The notes below the pieces were generated by a model. The model saw only the letters and a program-made list of their open reading frames with translations, ran no database searches and was not told the origin of the DNA. A program made the translations under genes and the position numbers. From Lacrimispora amygdalina (GTDB lineage: Bacteria; Bacillota; Clostridia; Lachnospirales; Lachnospiraceae), in the NCBI RefSeq assembly GCF_900205965.1, contig NZ_OAOF01000015.1, positions 62,001 to 126,000 of the forward strand: a stretch of 64,000 nucleotides of DNA, given 5' to 3'. Below, piece by piece: positions 51,740-59,709 of the stretch. Numbering within the stretch: position 1 is the stretch's first letter; each line of letters opens with the position of its first letter.

Positions 51740-53650
51740 TCAAAAACAAAATATAGCGGCACCAAATGCTGGAAGCGGATAAGCAATGGAATAAGTCTGG
51801 CCATCCCATGGAGTCTTCTCAGATTTAAAATCCGCAGTGGATTCTTTTTTTTCATACAGCCCGTGTGATGTATCAAGTACAAGAGTATACTTTCCGGGTT
51901 TTGGTACGCCTACCCGATAATCGGGGCGTTTGACAGGAGTGAAATTCAAGACAAACAACAGGCTGTTTTTGTTTCCTTTTCCATGCCGGATAAAACTGAA
52001 AATGCTATGTTCATTGTCATTGGCATTGATCCAGGAAAATCCCTCCCATATATAGTCGTTATTATAGAGTGCAGGAAATTTCCGGTACAGATGGAGAAGA
52101 TCACGGACATAATTATTCAGATCTTCACCAAGAGGTTCTTTAGCCAGATACCACTCAAGAGAATCTTTTTCATCCCATTCATGGAACTGGCCGAAATCCT
52201 GTCCCATAAAAAGCAGTTTTTTCCCGGGGTGTCCAATCATAAAAGTATAGCCAAGCTTTAAATTTGAAAACTTATCCTCAAGAAGTCCAGGCATTTTATT
52301 AATCATGGAACCTTTTAAATGGACTACTTCATCATGTGACAATACAAGTATATAATTTTCACTGGTAAAATATGTAAGTCCAAAGGTCATCTTATGATGA
52401 TTATATTTTCTGAAATAGGGATCCAGTTTCATGTATTCCAGGAAATCGTGCATCCAGCCCATGTTCCACTTAAAAGTAAAACCAAGTCCGGAATTCTCGG
52501 GCTGATCTGTTACTTTAGGCCATGCAGTAGACTCTTCAGCAATGACAACAGCGCCCTTTCCCCGTTCCTTTATTACACTGTTTAAGTGTTTAAAAAACTC
52601 AATGGCTTCAAGGTTTTCATTCCCTCCGTTACGGTTTTCAACCCACTCACCGCTGCTGCGTCCATAATCCAGATACAGCATGGAAGCAACGGCATCCACT
52701 CTCAGCCCGTCTATATGATATTTTTCCACCCAGTAAAGAGCATTGGCAATAAGAAAATTATCCACCTCATATTTGCTGTAGTCAAAGACTTTAGTTCCCC
52801 AGTCAGGGTGTTCCCCTTTGCGCGGGTCTGCGTATTCGTAACAGGCTTCCCCATCGAATTCGGAAAGTCCGTGAGCGTCTTTGGGAAAATGTGCCGGAAC
52901 CCAGTCAAGAATAACTCCTATACCATGCTGATGCATGTAATCAACAAAATACATAAATTCGTCCGGTGTTCCGTACCTGGAAGTGGGAGCGTAATAACCG
53001 GTTACCTGATAACCCCAGGAGCCGTCGTATGGGTGCTCTGCAATACCCATAAGTTCGATATGGGTATAGCCCATATCTTTCACGTACTCTGCCAGTTCGC
53101 AGGCAGCCTCTTTGTATGTATAATAGCCTTCTTTTTCTTCCCGGTTTTTTCGTTTCCAGGAGCCCAGATGAACCTCATAAATACTTAACGGTTCAGACAG
53201 CAGATTCTGATTTTCCCGCTTTTTAACCCAGGCCTGATCGTTCCATGCATATGTGGATAAATCGGCTGTGACAGAAGCGGTCTGAGGGCGGAATTCTGCA
53301 TGAAAGGCATAGGGATCTGCTTTAAAAAGAATTTTTCCACTGGAAGTAGTTAAAGAATATTTGTACAGATGGCCCAGTCCCACTCCCGGAACAAATACCT
53401 CCCAGATTCCGGAATCGGCCAGGGGGACCATGGGATTTAAGTCGGGGTTCCATCCATTGAAATCTCCGACTACCCCAACCTGACTGGCGTGAGGTGCCCA
53501 AACGGCGAAATACATCCCTTGTTTTCCGTTGTATGTTCTCGGATGAGCGCCCAGTTTTTCATAAATTTCGTAATGACGGCCGTTGTTGTATAAATAACGG
53601 TCAAGCTCTGTAATAAAACCTGTTTCCAATTCATTTGTTACATTCTCCAT
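51740..53650 (-). CDS. glgB: 1,4-alpha-glucan branching enzyme
   Basis: A 636-residue GH13 enzyme. I use ATG 53650 behind GGAGGGG rather than the longer frame. A CBM48 N-terminal domain (about 30-120, YFAVWAPHASQVGVVGDFN) precedes the catalytic barrel with DGLRVDAVASMLY (nucleophile aspartate near 319) and VIAEESTAW (acid near 369). It forms alpha-1,6 branches in glycogen. The gene is 2.6 kb from the glgCD pair and on the opposite strand; the 128-base gap to the next gene is AT-rich with no strong element. Confidence 0.93.
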   Translation of the reverse strand: MENVTNELETGFITELDRYLYNNGRHYEIYEKLGAHPRTYNGKQGMYFAVWAPHASQVGVVGDFNGWNPDLNPMVPLADSGIWEVFVPGVGLGHLYKYSLTTSSGKILFKADPYAFHAEFRPQTASVTADLSTYAWNDQAWVKKRENQNLLSEPLSIYEVHLGSWKRKNREEKEGYYTYKEAACELAEYVKDMGYTHIELMGIAEHPYDGSWGYQVTGYYAPTSRYGTPDEFMYFVDYMHQHGIGVILDWVPAHFPKDAHGLSEFDGEACYEYADPRKGEHPDWGTKVFDYSKYEVDNFLIANALYWVEKYHIDGLRVDAVASMLYLDYGRSSGEWVENRNGGNENLEAIEFFKHLNSVIKERGKGAVVIAEESTAWPKVTDQPENSGLGFTFKWNMGWMHDFLEYMKLDPYFRKYNHHKMTFGLTYFTSENYILVLSHDEVVHLKGSMINKMPGLLEDKFSNLKLGYTFMIGHPGKKLLFMGQDFGQFHEWDEKDSLEWYLAKEPLGEDLNNYVRDLLHLYRKFPALYNNDYIWEGFSWINANDNEHSIFSFIRHGKGNKNSLLFVLNFTPVKRPDYRVGVPKPGKYTLVLDTSHGLYEKKESTADFKSEKTPWDGQTYSIAYPLPAFGAAIFCF

Positions 53651-53736
53651 TTGCTCACCCCTCCATATTGGTACACGATTCCCATGTTGAAGCAGCATTT
53701 GTAACAGGTCCGTATCAAAGCTTATTCTATGCCTGG

Positions 53737-53955
53737 TTATACCTCGCGGCTCTTAAAACGGCGCAGAAGAAACTGGTAGCGAAGCTGCGCTGCATTCAGT
53801 TCGTAGATATAGCAGTCAATTAAAGTTGGGTCAACGACCTGTTCGAAATGATTCCTTGCTGCATCAATGGCGGTTTTGGAACGCTCAATTTCCTTGCGTA
53901 AAGTCCGTTCCTCCTCCGTAAGAGAAAAATGTTTCCTTATCAATAAATTTTTCAT
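53737..53955 (-). CDS. DUF2508 (YaaL-like) small protein
   Basis: A 72-residue, highly charged helical protein beginning MKNLLIRKHFSLTEEERTLR, with DPTLIDCYIYELNAAQLRYQ near the C-terminus. That pattern fits DUF2508. It lies upstream of glgB and may share its transcript. Function unknown. Confidence 0.75.
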   Translation of the reverse strand: MKNLLIRKHFSLTEEERTLRKEIERSKTAIDAARNHFEQVVDPTLIDCYIYELNAAQLRYQFLLRRFKSREV

Positions 53956-54055
53956 ATGATCATCTCCAGATTAATATTTAACGAGTATCTATAGAACTCA
54001 TTATATCTGGAAAATGGAACTTTATTCATCTATTACCTGAATATCCATAAAATTA

Positions 54056-54400
54056 TTAGACTTGATCTATATATTTCTGGAGATACTGCCCAAGAGTGCA
54101 TAACCTTTTTGTGCTTTCTCCAAAGGTAAGAAAATAATAATTGGAAGTTCCTTTCTGCCGGGACGATACAAGTCCTGCTTCTTTTAATATCTTTAAATGA
54201 TGAGATATGGCCGGGCGGGATAAACTGGTCTTCTCTGTGATTTCATTTACATTCATTCCGCAAATTTCAGTCTGCCCTTTTATGCATGCATTGGCCAGAA
54301 CTTCAATAATCGTAAGCCGGACCTCGTCTCCTAATGCAATAAAAAGCGGCATACAGCTTTTAAAAAGCAGGGAAAACTCTCCAATCGCCACCTGAAACAT
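54056..54400 (-). CDS. ArsR-family winged-helix repressor
   Basis: About 114 residues. The winged helix is clear: LGDEVRLTIIEVLANAC, the recognition-helix segment SLSRPAISHHLKILKEAGLV, and the wing SSRQKGTSNYYFL. No cysteine pair for metal is seen beyond isolated residues, so the signal is unclear. Start is uncertain: ATG 54400 is almost touching AAAGGGG; ATG 54352 would shorten it by 16 residues. Confidence 0.8.
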   Translation of the reverse strand: MFQVAIGEFSLLFKSCMPLFIALGDEVRLTIIEVLANACIKGQTEICGMNVNEITEKTSLSRPAISHHLKILKEAGLVSSRQKGTSNYYFLTFGESTKRLCTLGQYLQKYIDQV

Positions 54401-54434
54401 CCCCTTTGGTTTAAAATAGTAAACTAATAATATT

Positions 54435-54463
54435 ATAGTAACATCCGAGCGGGGAAAGGTCAA
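54435..54463 (-). promoter_or_regulatory. Promoter of the ArsR gene
   Basis: Minus strand TTGACC, 17 bases, TACTAT, followed by an AT-rich near-palindrome that could be the autoregulatory operator. Confidence 0.6.
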
Positions 54464-54588
54464 CAGATATTGTATAAAACTACTTATAAGATAGGGGAAA
54501 GTAATAAAAAATTGTATAATATAACAAAAAATAACGAAACATATGATACTTAAATTAAGTTAGAAATAGAAAAATTTGTAAAAAATAG

Positions 54589-54617
54589 TTGACTTTTGTA
54601 TCTGCCTTGTGCATAAT
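54589..54617 (+). promoter_or_regulatory. Promoter of the Tad/Flp pilus operon
   Basis: TTGACT, 17 bases, CATAAT, leaving a leader of about 100 bases with small hairpins before the first gene. Confidence 0.75.
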
Positions 54618-54745
54618 AAAGTCAGAATCCCGCATACGTTCTGTATACGGTTCACTATTCCATTATTCATGGCCGAATTTCCGGCATTATTTCCAGATTT
54701 ATAATTTACTAAAAAGGAGTTGATAGTGTTAAGATTATCGTATTA

Positions 54746-55258
54746 TTGTTAATACTGGCAATTGCATCTCATTATGATGTGAGGGAACACCGTATACCCA
54801 ATTGGCTGGTATTTACCGGTATTGTAACCGGACTTTGCTTAACCTCGCCGGAAGCAGGAGGAGGGGGTGAAGGTCTGGGCGTTCTGCAGGGGATGATGGC
54901 ATTTGCAGGAAGATTCTCAGCAGTTACAGCAGTGTTTTTTCTGCTGTTTGTATGCCGTATGATTGGAGCGGGTGATATTAAAACAGCCGCTCTCATATTC
55001 GGATATCTTGGCTTTGGCACCGGTTTTAAAGCGGTTGCCGGCGGATTTATAATAGGGGCATTCTGGTCTCTGTTTCTTATGGCTGTGAAAGGCAGTACCT
55101 TTCAACGGTTGTCTTATTTTCTGACCTACTTAAGGTCATTATTCCAAACAAAAAAAATTACAGCTTATTACAGTTCATCCCGGGATGGGTATGATGCAGT
55201 TATTCCGCTGGGATTCTGCATGTTTTTGGGAACGCTGCTTGCTGTTATTTTGGTTTAA
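54746..55258 (+). CDS. tadV: Prepilin peptidase, A24 family (TadV/CpaA-like)
   Basis: A 170-residue aspartic membrane protease that cleaves Flp pilin leaders. The catalytic aspartates are in SHYDVREHRIPN near the N-terminus and GAGDIK near 74, with four to five helices. TTG 54746 is the only regular start in frame. The AAGGAG site at about 54714 is 26 bases earlier, and the frame between them (VKIIVLLL) looks like genuine coding sequence, so the true start may be a rare codon further upstream. Confidence 0.8.
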   Translation: MLILAIASHYDVREHRIPNWLVFTGIVTGLCLTSPEAGGGGEGLGVLQGMMAFAGRFSAVTAVFFLLFVCRMIGAGDIKTAALIFGYLGFGTGFKAVAGGFIIGAFWSLFLMAVKGSTFQRLSYFLTYLRSLFQTKKITAYYSSSRDGYDAVIPLGFCMFLGTLLAVILV

Positions 55259-55271
55259 CAGGAGGTTTGCT

Positions 55272-56273
55272 ATGACAAAACACATTATGGCGATATGCGA
55301 TGAAGACGCTGCATTCGGAGAACGATTTGCAGAGTTTGTAAATGAGAAGGAGCGGTCTTTGCTGTTCATGGTATCCTTTACATCGGTACAGGAACTGACT
55401 GATTATAGCTTCGGCCATGACATTGAACTTCTTTTGATCAGTTGTGGTATATCAGATGAGGAGATTGAACAGATCAGAGCAGAAAAGGTGATTCTCCTTG
55501 CACAGGATAGGCTGGTATCCCCCAATGAGCGGTATTCCTGTGTTTATAAGTATCAGGCTGCAGACCGTCTCCTTCGGGAGGTTATGGAAGTGTACGGGGG
55601 GGCTTTCGAAGACCAGGGGTATACCATGCTATCTGAAAAAAGCAGGGTAATTGGTATTTATTCACCGGTAAACCGCTGCTTAAAGACATCGTTTTCCCTG
55701 ACTATGGCACAGCTGCTGTCACGGGATTTAAAAGTTCTTTATCTAAATCTGGAGGATTGTTCCGGACTGGCAGAGCTGACTGGAGAAGAGTATGAGAGGG
55801 GGCTGTCTGATTTATTCTATTATTACAGGCAAAGCAGCTTTTCCGCTGCCAGGCTTGGTGCTGCCGTGTGTACCTGGGGAGATTTGGATTATATACCTCC
55901 GGTTCAGTATCCGGAAGACCTTGCCTTTGCATCTTCTCAGGAGATAGCAGGGCTAATCAGGCAGATTGCAAAAGAAAGTACATATGGAACCATAATACTT
56001 GATCTGGGGCAAATGGGGAAAAGAGCTGCGGATATTCTGGATGTCTGTGATGGCATCTATATGCCGGTAAAAGAAGACTGCATATCCGCCGCAAAGGTAG
56101 TGGAGTTTGAAACATACCTTTCTGCATCCGGTCACGGGAATGTTTTGAAGCGGATACAGAAAATCAGACTTCCGTATCACTGTACTTTTGGAAAAAAGGA
56201 CAATTACCTGGATCAGCTTTTATGGAGCGAATTGGGAGATTTTACCCGTCAGCTTTTAAGAAAGCAGCCATAG
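55272..56273 (+). CDS. tadZ: TadZ/CpaE-like ATPase
   Basis: A 333-residue protein; start ATG 55272 behind GGAGG. A receiver-like N-terminal domain (about 5-115) leads to a MinD/ParA-type domain with the deviant P-loop GIYSPVNRCLKTS near 125 and TIILDLGQMGKRA near 238. TadZ proteins position the pilus machine at a cell site. The P-loop lacks the glycines of active MinD, so catalysis is doubtful. Confidence 0.8.
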   Translation: MTKHIMAICDEDAAFGERFAEFVNEKERSLLFMVSFTSVQELTDYSFGHDIELLLISCGISDEEIEQIRAEKVILLAQDRLVSPNERYSCVYKYQAADRLLREVMEVYGGAFEDQGYTMLSEKSRVIGIYSPVNRCLKTSFSLTMAQLLSRDLKVLYLNLEDCSGLAELTGEEYERGLSDLFYYYRQSSFSAARLGAAVCTWGDLDYIPPVQYPEDLAFASSQEIAGLIRQIAKESTYGTIILDLGQMGKRAADILDVCDGIYMPVKEDCISAAKVVEFETYLSASGHGNVLKRIQKIRLPYHCTFGKKDNYLDQLLWSELGDFTRQLLRKQP

Positions 56274-56285
56274 GGAGGTGAAGAT

Positions 56286-57506
56286 TTGGTTGAAGAACAG
56301 CGCAGATTGATGCGGGAGGACATCATGGCGGAATTAAATCAGCAGCAGCAGATATCAGATGAAGAACTATATACCATGATTGACGAGAAGATAATGGAGG
56401 TGGGATTAACCGGATATCTGCCCTTGGGAGAAAAGCTTAAGCTGAGAGACTGGTTATTTGATTCTTTCAGGCGGCTGGGAGTTCTTCAGGAGCTGGTTGA
56501 TGATAAGACAGTGACAGAAATTATGGTAAATGGGCCGGACCATATCTTTATTGAGCGCAGCGGCCGTATGGAACAGTGGGATAAGGTATTTGAAAGTCAG
56601 GAACAGTTAGAAGACATGATTCAGCAGATTGTCAGCCGTGTTAACAGGACTGTAAATGTTTCAAGACCGGTAGCAGATGCCAGACTGAGTGACGGTTCCA
56701 GAGTTCATGTGGTTTTGCCGCCGGTATCCCTTGATGGTCCTGCTGTCACAATCAGGAAATTTCCGGAGCCAATCACCATAGAAAAACTTTTAAGGCTTGG
56801 ATCCATTACAAGAGAAGCTGCTGAATTTTTAAAAAACATTGTGGAAGCCGGTTATAACATCTTTATCAGCGGCGGCACGAATTCCGGTAAAAGTACATTT
56901 TTAAATGCCTTATCTGCCTATATACCCAAAAGTGAACGAATTATAACCATAGAGGATTCGGCAGAACTGCAGATCACCCATATCCCTAATCTGGTCCGTC
57001 TGGAGACAAGATGTGCCAATGGAGAAGGCGAGGGGGAAGTGTCCATCGGAGATTTAATTAAGGCAGCTCTTCGTATGAATCCCTCCAGAATTATAGTAGG
57101 AGAAGTCAGAGGAAGAGAGGCGCTTGATATGATTTCGGCCATGAATACGGGTCATGACGGAAGTTTAAGTACAGGACATGGCAACAGTCCCAAGGATATG
57201 CTGTCCAGGCTGGAAACAATGGTGCTTATGGGAACGGATATCCCTCTTTTGGCTGTAAGGAGTCAGGTGGCTGCTGCAATTGATGTCTTAATTCATTTAG
57301 GAAGACTGAGAGATAAAAGCAGACGGGTATTATCAATTGTGGAGGTGGCAGGATATGAGGACGGTGAAATCAGACTTAACCCCCTTTACCGGTTCGAGGA
57401 GTATAAAGGGGCCCGGGGTAAGACAAAAGAAGTTGGGGGAATTCTTAAAAAAGTGGGGAATCTTGAGAACACAGAAAAGCTCGAAGCAGCAGGCATTAAA
57501 CTATGA
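56286..57506 (+). CDS. tadA: TadA/CpaF secretion ATPase
   Basis: A 406-residue hexameric ATPase driving pilus assembly. The N-terminal domain precedes Walker A SGGTNSGKST near 196, the Asp box TIEDSAELQ near 220, Walker B RIIVGEVRGREALDM near 271 and the His box MNTGHDGSLSTGHGNS near 284. TTG start behind AGGGAGGTGA. It overlaps tadB. Confidence 0.92.
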   Translation: MVEEQRRLMREDIMAELNQQQQISDEELYTMIDEKIMEVGLTGYLPLGEKLKLRDWLFDSFRRLGVLQELVDDKTVTEIMVNGPDHIFIERSGRMEQWDKVFESQEQLEDMIQQIVSRVNRTVNVSRPVADARLSDGSRVHVVLPPVSLDGPAVTIRKFPEPITIEKLLRLGSITREAAEFLKNIVEAGYNIFISGGTNSGKSTFLNALSAYIPKSERIITIEDSAELQITHIPNLVRLETRCANGEGEGEVSIGDLIKAALRMNPSRIIVGEVRGREALDMISAMNTGHDGSLSTGHGNSPKDMLSRLETMVLMGTDIPLLAVRSQVAAAIDVLIHLGRLRDKSRRVLSIVEVAGYEDGEIRLNPLYRFEEYKGARGKTKEVGGILKKVGNLENTEKLEAAGIKL

Positions 57507-58233
57507 TAAGTATGTTCTTACACTGAAGGAGTGGCTGGTTTACAGCGGACAAGGTGTTTTAATTGTAATACTTTTTTCTTATATATTTTACCGCAGCCTG
57601 ACGGCATTTCTGATTTTGCTGCCATTGGGAATCCTGGTTCCTGTTTCAAAAAGAAAAGAATTAAAAGAAAAGCGGCTGCAGCAGCTGAATCTGGAATTTA
57701 AAGAGGGTATTTTGCTTCTTTCCTCTTTTTTAAGCGCCGGATATTCGGTAGAAAATGCTATCCTGGCTTCTTCAAAAGAGTTGGCGGTACTCTATGGAGA
57801 GACTGGTCTTATAACAAAGGAATTCCGGCTGATGGAAAGCCAGATCCGCATTAACCGGTCGGTGGAGAAGGCATTTTTGGAGTTTGCCATAAGAAGCGGG
57901 CTTGAAGATGTAAAGAATTTTGCTGAAGTATTTGCAACTGCAAAACGAAGCGGAGGCGAGCTGGTTTCAATCATCAGCCATACCGCAGATGTGATTCGGG
58001 ATAAAGTGCAGGTAAAGCAGGAAATTCTTACCATGACAGCTTCCAAGCAGTTTGAACAGAAGATAATGAATCTCATTCCTTTTTTTATTGTCATCTATAT
58101 CGACATTACTTCTCCTGGTTTTTTCAGGATCATGTATACCACAGGGGCGGGAAAAATTCTGATGACCATATGCATGGGGGTTTATATGATTGCTTATTGG
58201 CTGTCAAAGCAAATGATGAAGATTGAACTATAA
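57463..58233 (+). CDS. tadB: TadB-like pilus platform protein
   Basis: About 256 residues if the TTG at 57463 is used; an ATG at 57355 has a better ribosome site but would overlap tadA by 152 bases. Features are two N-terminal helices near 30-65, a central cytoplasmic T2SF-F domain (LLLSSFLSAGYSVENA and FAEVFATAKRSGGELVSII) and C-terminal helices. It forms the inner-membrane platform with TadC. Confidence 0.82.
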   Translation: MRTQKSSKQQALNYDKYVLTLKEWLVYSGQGVLIVILFSYIFYRSLTAFLILLPLGILVPVSKRKELKEKRLQQLNLEFKEGILLLSSFLSAGYSVENAILASSKELAVLYGETGLITKEFRLMESQIRINRSVEKAFLEFAIRSGLEDVKNFAEVFATAKRSGGELVSIISHTADVIRDKVQVKQEILTMTASKQFEQKIMNLIPFFIVIYIDITSPGFFRIMYTTGAGKILMTICMGVYMIAYWLSKQMMKIEL

Positions 58234-58245
58234 CCAGGAGGTCTG

Positions 58246-59508
58246 ATGAAAGGTCATTATAAATTCAGATGGAAACTGCCGGTAACAAAGGCACAGGCTG
58301 TATGCGTGGCAGCTGGTTTCCTTTTGTATGCTGTTATGGAGATTGTATCCTTGTGGGGCAGGCAGAATGTATTAGAAAGAATTGGATTAAAAAGAGCCGG
58401 ACCAGGGCAGGGGGAACGAATTTATGAAATTTTGGTAAAAGGATTGGATCAGGAGCAGAAAGATAAGAAACTGTTAATCGATATTCCTGTACGGGAACGC
58501 CGTTATACAAAGAAAGAATCTGAGGAGCTGTTTGACAGATTGGAAACGGAGCTTCAGACTCAAATGCTTTCGGATAATGATTCTCTCAATTCTATAATAC
58601 AAGATTTGAATTTTATAAACAGACTAGACAGCTTTGGAGTGTCTGTGCGTTGGGAAACCAGCGATCCTTACCTGATTGATTCCTTTGGAACAGTTTATAA
58701 TGAGGGGCTTTTGGAGGGAGGAAAGGAGATTCTCATCACTGCTGCAGTATCTGACGGAATCCATGAACACAGCTATCAGTTCAAAGGTAAGGTGGTACCG
58801 CCTGAACTGACAATGGAAGAGAAACAAAAAGCGGCATTTAAAAAATGGGCTAATGAGATTGATACCAAGCAGCAGACAGCCGATGCGCTGGTTTTACCTG
58901 AGGTATTTAAAGGACAACCATTGGAGTATTTTAAACCAAAAGAAGAATCTTATGGGATATTGCCTGTACTTGGTCTGGCGCTGGCAGTTCTGTTACAGAT
59001 CAGAACGCAGGTTGAAAAACAAAATAGGTACAGACTGAGAGAACAGCAGCTTTTGCTTGATTATTCAGAGGTTGTTTCAAAGCTTGTGGTTTATATTGGC
59101 GCGGGATACACAGTAAGGGGGGCATGGGAACGGATTGCTGCCAATTATGGGGAGGCTATGAAAAATGGAAAGCAATCCATTCGGCCTGCTTACGAAGAGA
59201 TGGTTAAGACGGCAGTTCAGTTAAGGAGCGGTCTGCCGGAAGGCCGTGCTTACAATGAATTTGGAAGGCGGTGCAGCCTTCAGCCATATATCAAGCTTGC
59301 AGCTTTACTGGAGCAAAATCAAAAAAACGGCGGCAGACAACTGAGAAATGCTCTTGACATCGAGATGGGCTCAGCATTTGAGCAGAGAAAACATGCTGCT
59401 AAAAAGCTGGGAGAAGAAGCAGGCACCAAACTATTGCTTCCGCTGCTTCTTATGCTTTTGGTAGTGATGATTATGATAGTAGTTCCGGCATTTCTTGCAT
59501 TTTACTAG
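58246..59508 (+). CDS. tadC: TadC-like platform protein with an extracytoplasmic Ig-like insertion
   Basis: A 420-residue protein; ATG behind AGGAGGTCTG. The C-terminal half (about 240-420) is a standard TadC T2SF domain with VVSKLVVYIGAGYTVRGAWE and two final helices. Unusually, the first membrane helix (about 18-37) is followed by about 195 residues outside the membrane. These include VSVRWETSDPYLIDSFGTVY (about 128-147) and a later ITAAVSDG strand, which resemble a degenerate bacterial Ig-like domain. A second helix (about 236-250) returns to the T2SF part. Confidence 0.82.
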   Translation: MKGHYKFRWKLPVTKAQAVCVAAGFLLYAVMEIVSLWGRQNVLERIGLKRAGPGQGERIYEILVKGLDQEQKDKKLLIDIPVRERRYTKKESEELFDRLETELQTQMLSDNDSLNSIIQDLNFINRLDSFGVSVRWETSDPYLIDSFGTVYNEGLLEGGKEILITAAVSDGIHEHSYQFKGKVVPPELTMEEKQKAAFKKWANEIDTKQQTADALVLPEVFKGQPLEYFKPKEESYGILPVLGLALAVLLQIRTQVEKQNRYRLREQQLLLDYSEVVSKLVVYIGAGYTVRGAWERIAANYGEAMKNGKQSIRPAYEEMVKTAVQLRSGLPEGRAYNEFGRRCSLQPYIKLAALLEQNQKNGGRQLRNALDIEMGSAFEQRKHAAKKLGEEAGTKLLLPLLLMLLVVMIMIVVPAFLAFY

Positions 59509-59523
59509 AGAGGAGGTGATACC

Positions 59524-59709
59524 ATGGCAGAGTTGTTAAATAAACAGATGGCTGACTTTATAAGAGAGGAGGATGGAGTTGGTGTTATTGAAATTGTATT
59601 AATTCTGGTAGTTTTAATTGGTCTTGTTATTATTTTCAAATCCAATATTAAAAAGCTGCTGGATAGTATATTTGTTGAGATTAATAAGCAGTCGAAAGAG
59701 GTGTACTAA
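59524..59709 (+). CDS. Flp-type pilin (short prepilin)
   Basis: A 61-residue pilin. A charged leader MAELLNKQMADFIREEDG precedes VGVIEIVLILVVLIGLVIIF, the hydrophobic stem, and KSNIKKLLDSIFVEINKQ. It looks like Flp1-type pilin, cleaved by the prepilin peptidase before the hydrophobic stretch. It is coupled to the next gene by an overlapping end. Confidence 0.82.
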   Translation: MAELLNKQMADFIREEDGVGVIEIVLILVVLIGLVIIFKSNIKKLLDSIFVEINKQSKEVY

